Shown: positions 22,601 through 34,600 of the stretch, one piece after another
Position numbering within the stretch: position 1 is the stretch's first letter
Layout of the letters: every line of letters starts with the position of its first letter
Source of the DNA: Sthenelais limicola
Lineage: Eukaryota; Annelida; Polychaeta; Phyllodocida; Sigalionidae
Assembly (NCBI GenBank): GCA_942159475.1
Contig: OW804099.1
Span: 12,702,662-12,766,661 of the forward strand
Direction of reading: 5' to 3'
Length of the DNA: 64,000 bases
The notes under the pieces: model-generated
Database searches by the model: none
Told to the model about the DNA's origin: nothing
What the model saw: only the letters and a program-made list of their open reading frames with translations
Translations under genes and position numbers: made by a program

Positions 22601-25600
22601 TAATCAAAACACCCTAATGATTGTATATATACATTGTCCCTATAGTGGCTTTGGTAAGACAAGGCCATTCAACAACTGAAACACATCAGATGAGAGGCTG
22701 CTATATGATTCAGGCTCACAAAGGGGATGGTAGAATTGATGCAAATAAAATGATGCATGTAAAGAGAGGGCAACACTTGCTCTGCCCTAAACTCTCTTTG
22801 AAATGTTGAGGGAATAATGATACCCTTCAAACATTTCTGTGAGAAAAAATATACTGCCACTATTGGATACTTTTTTTTCAAATATTCAACTGTTTACTAT
22901 CATTGGAATCGGCTTGATCTCATCTATACAAATATCATCTCAAAATCTGCGCGAACCGCGGGTACGAAAAACGCTGCGCGAATCGCGGGTACGAAAAACG
23001 CTGCGCGAATACGCTGAGACGAAAAAAAACGTATCAAAAGTGGGGACAAGAAAATCGTATCCAATTTTGTATTGGGCCAATACGGTGGCGCGCACAGTGT
23101 ATACTACTCACGTCTCTCTGTATACGTAGTTAAATATTATCCACAAGATGGAGCTATATACTATGGGCTGCTACTTTCATTTATTCTCCTTTATATATGC
23201 TGTGATACTTCACTATGTACTACAGCCTTTGATGTGTATGAATGATGAATCTAATTTAGAGTCTATAGGGGGAAATATTGCTGTAAAACAATCATTTCTA
23301 ACTAAGTTATGAGCCAGAAGACCTTCCCCCTGCTGACTGTACTAACACCCCAAACCCTGATTATTCCGCAGTTGATCTCCAATATTTCTCCCGAATAAGC
23401 ATGTTCTAAATAATAATCTCGGCTTATACTTATAGTTTGTGCTTCTAACATGAAACGTTCTCTTTAAAGTACTTTGGGAATAATCATATGGAAATTGCTG
23501 AGTCAGCCTGCCCAAATACCAAAATCAAACTATTCGGAATGTTTGGCAGCTTTGCTACAGTCCCTATAACGCCAAACGTCAAAAGAAGACTAAATTTCGT
23601 CGGCGCTCTCATGAGAGAGACAGACGGAGAGGTGTATAGACTGCTCCCTAATATGCTGACACCTGAAATGTATAGAAGAGCCCTTACACCCCCCCACCCC
23701 CACCCCATGACAACAGTACAAGTAATGTGTCTGACCTTGGGTTGCAGGACGGCCTTGACCCTGGTGATCCTGAGAATCTTGCCGTTCCTGTCTGGACACG
23801 TGAAGTAGCGCTTGCCCTTGTACAGCCCGTCTGTATCTCCCACTGGCAGACAGGGCAAAGTGGAGAAAGTTTTTATTGCACACAATTTCAGGAAATCATG
23901 GTATTCCCATGAAGTACAGCGAACTATTATCAAAGTCAAACATAGACCCTTGGTTTCACACCCAACAGTGTAACCCACCACACGGTTGGCTGCCAAAACT
24001 TTTTACTTGATTATACAGAAAATCAATTCTAGTCACAGTACAGTAAAAGACTTGTACCAATGTATTCTTATTCCATACCTGTATTTATGTTCAGTCTAAC
24101 TAACCATATTTGTAGAAGCATAACTATGAAACTAAAACTAGTTCAGAAGGGAACTTCTAGAAGAGCATGATTTTCATAGAAGGGGCTGCTGCCCATTTCC
24201 AGATTTTATTCTTTTATTATCACTACCATTTTGAACGTACAATGTATACTGGAAATAAACGATATGTAATACAATACACATAATTTCATAAATATTTGCC
24301 CAGCGAATGTCAACTAAAATATCAATTTTCTACTAATTTTAACATTCTATTCCAAGCCATCTGAAAGCCAGTTGACTTCTATGTTAAAAGATTCTATCCA
24401 AAGGCAAGAAGGTCAGGATCTCCTGCAATCACTGCCTCTGTCAGAATATTGCTTGCCTTGACACGACCCCTCACATTTAATCAACATCTCTAATGTCAAA
24501 ATAATAATGATCCGAGATAACCCACGAGATGAAGCCACTGTATAAGCTCACACCAAGTATTGGAGATGTATGTAAAATTCATATCAACATATGTCTATTT
24601 CCAAGTCACATTTACAGTAAGTGTTATACAGTGTAATTTTAAATCAAATTAGAATGAATTATGGATAAAGTAATGGTCTCTGTGAACCTCCCAGCTCTTC
24701 CAAGCTTCCTTTGATTCTGATTACTTAAATATTATAAGAAAGGTAGGAGGTAGTACATGTAAACGTAAGAATAAAGAATAATACAGAGAACAAAGTATAT
24801 GCATAATCCACCAGGGGGAGACGCCGCTCTTTAACTCGATGTAATTCTAAGTCGCCAACATGTTTAAATGAGTTAGTTGATAATTAATGTTAATCAGCTG
24901 AATATTTCGTAATTGATATTTTGGACCAGATGAGGTATATCACATCAGTGAAATTTTGACAATAAAATTCATAAAAAAATAAGAATACTAAGTCAGAGGA
25001 TAAAGCACTTACATGGTTCATCCAGTTTGACGCCGATGTAGATCCTGAAGTCGTTGACCTCCTTATCCACTTCCCCTATATAGCGCACCAACCCCTTCAG
25101 CAACTGCTCCTTCCCTGCAATAAGATATGATACATACTGTAACAATATAGTCCAGTAGAAATAGGGTTCAACCTAGAACAAATTGCAATAGAAGGTTTTT
25201 CAATGGTTTTGGGTACTTTGAGTGCTCCTTATTAACATACTAAAAGTCTACAAAAATCAAGATGGCGGAACATTCCAAAATCGAAGGTCAAAGGTCAAGG
25301 TCACCAAATCATTTTTTTAAAACCTTTTGAGCCATAAGTTTTGATTCATTGAAGATAGAATTTTCAATTTTTGCACACATATAACCTGTAATGGACCCTT
25401 CATTCTAAAACAGTCATTTGACCTCTGACCCCAAGGTCAAGGTCATTTAAGGTCATCAAAAGATGAAAAATTTGGCTTTTTCAGGGAATTGGACTCATGA
25501 AAGTTTCCACTTTTGACAGGATATGACTCAAACTCATTCACAACATAATGTATATGAAAGCCAGTGAAATTATGAGCCCTGCAGTCAATTTTAAGTGCCC

Positions 25601-28600
25601 TGCCTCAAGTATTGACCTAACAACAGCCTAACGAATGTGGTAACAATAAAACAACAATAGTTGGGATTTTGACCTTATTAGGCATTGAGCTCCAGATGAG
25701 CACCACACTATTTTGTATGTTTTGATCCATATCTCTGGATTTATTATGAATACTATTTCCATTTTTGGCACAAATAAGACCTATGATAGGAGCTTCATTT
25801 TAAAATAGTCATTCAACCTCTGACCCAAAGGTCAAGGTCATCCAAGGTCACCAAATTATGAAAAATGAGGCTTTTTTAAGGAGTATATCTTATGAAAGTT
25901 TCCTCTGTAGTCAATACAGTTGTTCTTGTATGATTGGTATAGTATGAAGCTGTTTGCGATTTATAGGTACATGGGGTATTGCCACCAGTGTGTATTTTGA
26001 GAAATTCAAGATGGCTGCCAAGATGGCTGCCATAACCAATTGATATTCAAAACTTGACTTTTGCTTATTCAAATCTTTGATGTTGTACCAATTTTTTATG
26101 GTTTGAGGGGTCAAGGAATCCAATGAAGCTATTTCCAATAGTCTGCGACCAGTTGCCATAGAGATAAGGTTACCATGGTAACCAAACATTTATTGGACAT
26201 CATTTTATTAATCAAGATCATATCATATTGTTGTATGCCATGCTTGTCACCAATACCAAAGAGGGTGTAATGGAGGTCATTCAGCAACATAGAGGGTATA
26301 ATGGGGGTCATGCAGCAACATGGAGGGTATAATGGGGGTCATGGAGTACCAGAGAGGGTGTAATGGGGGGCCAATCAGCAAAATAGAGGGAATGATGTAG
26401 GTCATGGGGTACCAAAGAGGCTGTAATGGGGGTCATTCAGCAACATAGAGGGTATAATGGGGGTCATTCAGCAACATAGAGGGTATAATGGGGGTCATTC
26501 AGCAACATAGAGGGAATAATGGGGGCCATTCAGGAACATAGAGGGTATAATGGGGGTCATTCAGCAACATAGAGGGTATAATGGGGGTCATTCAGCAACA
26601 TAGAGGGAATAATGGGGTCATTCAGCAACATAGAGGGTACAATGAGGGTCATTCAGCAACGCAACATAGAGGGTATAATGGGGGTCATTCAGCAACATAG
26701 AGGGTATAATTTGGGTCATGGGGTACCAGAGAGGGTGTAATGGGGGTCATTCAGCAACATAAAGGGTATAATGGGGGCTTATTCAGCAAAATAGAGGGAA
26801 TAATGTGGGTCATGGAGTACCAGAGAGAGTATAATGGGGGCCATTCAGCAAAATAGAGGGAATAATGTGGGTCATGGAGTACCAAAGAGGGTGTAATGGG
26901 GGTCATTCAGCAACGTAGAGGGTATAATGGGGGCTTATTCAGCAACATAGAGGGTATAATGTGGGTCATGGAGTACCAGAGAGGGTGTAATGGGGGTCAT
27001 TCAGCAACATAGATGGTATAATGGGGGTCATTCAGCAACATAGAGGGTATAATGGAGGTCGTTCAGCAACATAGAGGGTATAATGGGGGTCATTCAGCAA
27101 CATAGAGGGTATAATGGGGGTCATTCAGCAACATAGAGGGTATAATAGGGGGTCATTCAGCAACATAGAGGGTATAATGGGGGTCATTTAGCAACATAGA
27201 GAATATAATGTGGGTCATGGAGTACCAGAGAGGGTGTAATGGTGGTCATTCAGCAACATAGAGGGTTTAATGGGGTCATTCAGCAACTTAGAGGGTAAAA
27301 TGGGGGTCATTTAGCAACATAGAGGGTATAATGTGGGTCATGGAGTACCAGAGAGGGTGTAATGGGGGTCATTCAGCAACATAGACGGTATAATGGGGGG
27401 TCATTCAGCAACATAGAGGGTATAATGGAGGTCATTCAGCAACATAGAGGGTATAATGGGGGTCATTCAGCAACGCAACATAGAGGGTATAATGGGGGTC
27501 ATTCAGCAACATAGAGGGTATAATGTGGGTCATGGAGTACCAGAGAGGGTGTAATGGGGGGCCATTCAGCAACATAGAGGGTATGATGGGGGTCATTTAG
27601 CAACATAGAGGTTATAATGTGGGTCATGCAGTACCAGAGGGGATGTAATCGGGGTCATTTAGCAACATAGAGGGTATAATGGGGGTCATTAAGCAACATA
27701 GAGGGTATAATGGAGGTCATTCAGCAACATAGAGGGTACAATGGGGGTCATTCAGCAACGCAACATAGAGGGTATAACACCTTATCATACGAGTCTCCCA
27801 TGTTCTCAGAATTTGTTGTTTTACCAAGCATTTTTCTGATCTGTAGAGGTCTGTCCACCCTCTCCAGAGGACGACGTATGTGGTTTGTGAAGGTATCTGG
27901 GGTGAAAATGTGATTTTGAAGCCCTTTTTTAGTTGTGTTCTATACAACTATTTTTAGCCCTGGAAAGCCCCTGTCAGGAACTAAAAGAGATTGATGTCAT
28001 GCCTCTCCCACCATCTGTGGCAACGTGGGATTCCCTAGCAATGCGTCCTGCGAGAGTCTCTAGCAATTGGAGAGACAGAGAGGAAGGGAGAGGGGAGTAG
28101 TCAATGAAAGAAGCAGAAGGACAGGGTGGGAGAAATCGGATCTAAAGGGTGAGGAACAAGAGGGTAGAGCGAGAAGAGGGGAAGAGATGAAGCCCTTTTT
28201 AATTTTTAGTTGTGGGAGGGAGAGAGTGTAGGAGAGAGTGAGGCAGATGGGGAGGGGGAGAGAGAGAAGACGGGGAAGGGGAGAAAAAAAGAGGAGCGGA
28301 ATGGAGGCCAGGGGGGGGGGGAGAGTGAAGAAGGAAAAGGAGGGAGGGACGGGGTAGGGAGAGGCAGGGACAGAGGGGGACCGTCCGAAGCACGGGTACT
28401 TTGCATGTAACTATATAAAAACCTTTGTTCAACATGTCCTGCCATTTAGGCTTTTACAATGCTACATGGGTAAGACAAAGCCAATTCTGTCATGAAGAAG
28501 CATAATAATGGCTTCCCAAACGCTAATCTTTTCACCTTTAAGTAAACTATACGGAGCGTTACCAGCTCAAATATCGCCTCTTTTATTTCGAAAAGGCTTA

Positions 28601-31600
28601 AAGCTTTAACAATTAAACAACATGTTATTCTTTTAACATTTCGATAATAATATTATTATACTCCTACTATAATTCGATATGCTCCTCCTACAATAATCTT
28701 GGGGTTATAATCACATTAGGCAGTGATTAAAAGGATTACTAACCTCTGTCTCAGGCGCACAGACATAGGTAAGGTCAGAAATAAAGTCACACTATCTGTG
28801 ATACAGTATAAAACCCCAGTTTCACCTCAGGGCAACAAACAGTAAACCAGCAGCCTCTCAATTAATCCTTGAACAGTGCAAAACGAGTCCCAAAATGGAG
28901 GTTATTAATCTTTTTAATCACTGTCTTAATAATAATATTTTATTTCCTTAACAATACAATTACACAGAGTAAGTCTTCCAGGCCGCCCTAGAGCTGCTCA
29001 GATAGAGTGTAGACATTGATAAATATGTTCATCTGGTTTATGATGTAAGTCTAATTGTGCACCTAATGAAGACTAAGTAGTAAGTGGATATAAGGTGGGG
29101 GTCATGGGGCTTAGCTTGTTCAAGGCAGTGACTAGGTCTGCACGTCTGGTGTCCAGCAGGTATTTTCCTTTTTTCCCCTTTTTTGTGAAAGTTTATTCAA
29201 GATACCGCCATCATGGCCCATACAATGCTAACACATTCACGCACGCCTGACAATAAAGGAACATCCATTTCACTTTAACTGAGAACTCTCTTGAAAACAA
29301 TTTTGTGTATTTTTTTGTATTTTCGTTTTTTTTTTCAAACTACTCTTAACCGAAGAATAATTGGTGGAAGGAACATGATAATTAGATATTTTTAATTAAA
29401 TTTTTTTTTTTCGATTTTTGATTTTCAATTTTTGAGTTACAATTGCTTTCATGAATTTTCGGCTACACATGAAAAGTGATGTTGTAGCATATCTGGTATT
29501 TACCTTTAGTGGGTGAGCCTGCGTCTATGATGACGCGGTCACCCAGGTGTATAAACTTGAGGTAGAGCTGGTCTCTCTGGTACACGTTGATCTCACTCTG
29601 TGTGGAGGCCTGGTCTATATGGGGTGTGCTCCCTCCCAATGTACCCCCTCCTCCAGTGCCTCCTGTACGGCCTCCTCCTCCAGGGCCCGCCTCTATAGCC
29701 CTGGGAGACTCCAGTGAGCCTGCTCTTACCCTCACCTGCACGCAGATAAAATAACAACTCGGTTAAACCAACGAGTAGGTTGATATATAAGGTAGAAGTG
29801 TTAAAGCAACATCAATTAGTAAAACGTCCAGCAGTTGTATTCAAATTACATTTATTATAGTGAGTGAGAAGATAGCAAAATATAGATCTTCAATTAAAAC
29901 ATGATGCAGGAGAAGGACAAATTATGTCTTGATGTAGAATTGTCCTAGAAGGTGGAAGATATTTGTTGACATATTGAATAAAAGAAGTTGTCGTAAAAAT
30001 AATAAAAAAAAAGCTGTTGCTGTGGCTCGATCATATCTCATTTCATAAACCCTAGATAAGCTGAATAATGATGTGGGCCAGGAGCGGGGTAAGGAGCTGG
30101 AGTGTCCTGACTGATTCTAGTTCACACATCTAACTCAGACTAACATAATAATGTTCACTCAGGTTTAAATAAAGTAATGACAAAGGATGACATGTTTAAA
30201 TTTGTCAACATAGGTCAAGAGTAAAATAACACTTAGTAGTGATGAAATAATTTTTACTTTTCCCTTTTGAAATGTCAGTACATAACGCAATGAGGAACTT
30301 AGATGTTTTCCAGGATTTCTGTAGCTATCTTAAACACGTAAAACTACATTATCAATATCTAGGCAATTTTGTGATCATATTTCTCCGTTGTTTAAATCAT
30401 TTTGATAAACGGCAAGACACTGTTTCCACTGAATTATTGGTAAATAGCAGTTACATGTTTGATTAAAGAACACACTATTTATGAAGCTGGATTGTATTGG
30501 TATGTAGTTATCCAATATTAGTGTATTTGTTCTACACCTGTGAATTGGTGTAGAGCTAATTCTACATCCACCAGACTTAGAACACATAGAACAAATACCA
30601 TTATTGGCCAAGGCGGCTCTGAGCCTGTGTGATAAACCAGCAAGTACACCATCGCAACAATAAGGGGAAATATGTAAATGTATATGTTTTTTTTGCATAT
30701 TTTATTTAAGGCTTATCACAGTTAAAACGACAACACACACACACAAGTACCCTACTTGGGTGGTTTTATGCATTGCCTCTAGCACAACTGCTAAAGTATT
30801 ATGCACTTGTCAATTGCAATCCCCACCCCTCTCCCACCCCCGGGGATGTAGGGGAATGGTAGGGGAATGTCTGGTGGAGATAGTTTACAGCAATATCAGC
30901 TGGAGGAGGGATTACCTTGATAACTGTATGTCATAAAAACACTCATGATGTTTAGAATTCATATCTGATTAATGAAAATTCAAAAAAATATTTTACATTT
31001 TACTTCTTGCCTGGGGTGTTGGGGATTTCACCCAATTTCCCCAAAGGCCAAGGAGATTCCCCCAGATCCCCGGGGGTGGGGCGGATTGCAATTGACAAGT
31101 GCATTATTACTATGAAGAACACAAAATATCAAGGTTGAATACTATTTTCCAATGTTGAGATTACCTTAGTCCTGACGCACCAGCCCCTGCTGCCTGGTGC
31201 ACCGGTGCTGGTGCGGGGTCGACCGTCCACCATTGTACCGGGCGACAGCTTCAGCTTGATCTGGGCCTTCTGCTGGTGTGGGGAGGAGGAGCAGATGACT
31301 CCCCCTCCACCCTTGTGGTATATAGCATCACTAGACAGCGGCCTGCAATATACAGGTATAGGGCAGGTATAGTTAAGGTGGGGTAGTATGTGGTTAGTAA
31401 GGTAACGTTGATGGTAGGCACTAGACAGCGGCCTGCAATATACAGGTGTAGTGCAGGTATAGTTAAGGTGGGGTAGTATGTGGTTAGTAAGGTAACGTTG
31501 ATGGTAGGCACTAGACAGCGGCCTGCAATATACGGGTATAGGGCAGGTGTAGTTAAGGTGGGGTAGTATGTGGTTAGTAAGGTAACGTTGATGGTAGGCA

Positions 31601-34600
31601 CTAGACAGTGGCCTGCAATATACAGGTATAGGGCAGGTATAGTTAAGGTGGGGTAGTATGTGGTTAGTAAGGTAACGTTGATGGTAGGCACTAGACAGCG
31701 GCCTGCAATATACGGGTATAGGGCAGGTGTAGTTAAGGTGGGGTAGTATGTGGTTAGTAAGGTAACGTTGATGGTAGGCACTAGACAGTGGCCTGCAATA
31801 TACAGGTATAGGGCAGGTATAGTTAAGGTGGGGTAGTATGTGCTTAGTAAGGTAACGTTGATGGTAGGCACTAGACAGCGGCCTGCAATATACGGGTATA
31901 GGGCAGGTGTAGTTAAGGTGGGGTAGTATGTGGTTAGTAAGGTAACGTTGATGGTAGGCACTAGACAGTGGCCTGCAATATACAGGTGTAGTGCAGGTAT
32001 AGTTAAGGTGGGGTAGTATGTGCTTAGTAAGGTAACGTTGATGGTAGGCACTAGACAGCGGCCTGCAATATACGGGTATAGGGCAGGTGTAGTTAAGGTG
32101 GGGTAGTATGTGGTTAGTAAGGTAACGTTGATGGTAGGCACTAGACAGTGGCCTGCAATATACAGGTATAGGGCAGGTATAGTTAAGGTGGGGTAGTATG
32201 TGCTTAGTAAGGTAACATTGATGGTAGGCACTAGACAGCGGCCTGCAATATACAGGTGTAGGGCAGGGTATAGTTAAGGTGGGGTAGTATGTGCTTAGTA
32301 AGGTAACGTTGATGGTAGGCACTGGACAGTGGCCTGCAATATACAGGTGTAGGGCAGGTATAGTTAAGGTGGGGTAGTATGTGGTTAGTAAGGTAACGTT
32401 GATGGTAGGCACTAGACAGTGGCCTGCAATATACAGGTGTAGTGCAGGTATAGTTAAGGTGGGGTAGTATGTGGTTAGTAAGGTAACGTTGATGGTAGGC
32501 ACTAGACAGCGGCCTGCAATATACGGGTATAGGGCAGGTGTAGTTAAGGTGGGGTAGTATGTGGTTAGTAAGGTAACGTTGATGGTAGGCACTAGACAGT
32601 GGCCTGCAATATACAGGTATAGGGCAGGTATAGTTAAGGTGGGGTAGTATGTGCTTAGTAAGGTAACGTTGATGGTAGGCACTAGACAGCGGCCTGCAAT
32701 ATACGGGTATAGGGCAGGTGTAGTTAAGGTGGGGTAGTATGTGGTTAGTAAGGTAACGTTGATGGTAGGCACTAGACAGTGGCCTGCAATATACAGGTGT
32801 AGTGCAGGTATAGTTAAGGTGGGGTAGTATGTGCTTAGTAAGGTAACGTTGATGGTAGGCACTAGACAGCGGCCTGCAATATACGGGTATAGGGCAGGTG
32901 TAGTTAAGGTGGGGTAGTATGTGGTTAGTAAGGTAACGTTGATGGTAGGCACTAGACAGCGGCCTGCAATATACGGGTATAGGGCAGGTGTAGTTAAGGT
33001 GGGGTAGTATGTGGTTAGTAAGGTAACGTTGATGGTAGGCACTAGACAGTGGCCTGCAATATACAGGTATAGGGCAGGTATAGTTAAGGTGGGGTAGTAT
33101 GTGCTTAGTAAGGTAACGTTGATGGTAGGCACTAGACAGCGGCCTGCAATATACGGGTATAGGGCAGGTGTAGTTAAGGTGGGGTAGTATGTGGTTAGTA
33201 AGGTAACGTTGATGGTAGGCACTAGACAGTGGCCTGCAATATACAGGTGTAGTGCAGGTATAGTTAAGGTGGGGTAGTATGTGCTTAGTAAGGTAACGTT
33301 GATGGTAGGCACTAGACAGCGGCCTGCAATATACGGGTATAGGGCAGGTGTAGTTAAGGTGGGGTAGTATGTGGTTAGTAAGGTAACGTTGATGGTAGGC
33401 ACTAGACAGTGGCCTGCAATATACAGGTATAGGGCAGGTATAGTTAAGGTGGGGTAGTATGTGCTTAGTAAGGTAACGTTGATGGTAGGCACTAGACAGC
33501 GGCCTGCAATATACGGGTATAGGGCAGGTGTAGTTAAGGTGGGGTAGTATGTGGTTAGTAAGGTAACGTTGATGGTAGGCACTAGACAGTGGCCTGCAAT
33601 ATACAGGTATAGGGCAGGTATAGTTAAGGTGGGGTAGTATGTGGTTAGTAAGGTAACGTTGATGGTAGGCACTAGACAGTGGCCTGCAATATACAGGTAT
33701 AGGGCAGGTATAGTTAAGGTGGGGTAGTATGTGGTTAGTAAGGTAACGTTGATGGTAGGCACTAGACAGTGGCCTGTAATATACAGGTATAGGGCAGGTA
33801 TAGTTAAGGTGGGGTAGTATGTGCTTAGTAAGGTAACGTTGATGGTAGGCACTAGACAGTGGCCTGCAATATACAGGTGTAGGGCAGGGTATAGTTAAGG
33901 TGGGGTAGTATGTGCTTAGTAAGGTAACGTTGATGGTAGGCACTAGACAGTGGCCTGCAATATACGGGTATAGGGCAGGTATAGTTAAGGTGGGGTAGTA
34001 TGTGGTTAGTAAGGTAACGTTGATGGTAGGCACTAGACAGTGGCCTGCAATATACAGGTATAGGGCAGGTATAGTTAAGGTGGGGTAGTATGTGCTTAGT
34101 AAGGTAACGTTGATGGTAGGCACTAGACAGTGGCCTGCAATATACGGGTATAGGGCAGGTATAGTTAAGGTGGGGTAGTATGTGGTTAGTAAGGTAACGT
34201 TGATGGTAGGCACTGGACAGTGGCCTGCAATATACAGGTATAGGGCAGGTATAGTTAAGGTGGGGTAGTATGTGCTTAGTAAGGTAACGTTGATGGTAGG
34301 CACTAGACAGTGGCCTGCAATATACAGGTGTAGGGCAGGGTATAGTTAAGGTGGGGTAGTATGTGCTTAGTAAGGTAACGTTGATGGTAGGCACTAGACA
34401 GTGGCCTGCAATATACAAGTATAGGGCAGGTATAGTTAAGGTGGGGTAGTATGTGCTTAGTAAGGTAACGTTGATGGTAGGCACTAGACAGTGGCCTGCA
34501 ATATACAAGTATAGGGCAGGTGTAGTTAAGGTGGGGTAGTATGTGGTTAGTAAGGTAACGTTGATGGTAGGCACTAGACAGTGGCCTGCAATATACAGGT

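Noticed and set aside
23488..23996. 170-codon - strand frame as a stand-alone gene
   Set aside because: Only 23736-23842 has CAP-Gly character and splice sites; the rest is intron read-through.
31129..33852. 907-codon open frame on the - strand, and the 690-, 326- and 240-codon frames beside it
   Set aside because: They come from 90-bp units without stops. The only supported coding part is the unique exon 31165-31342.
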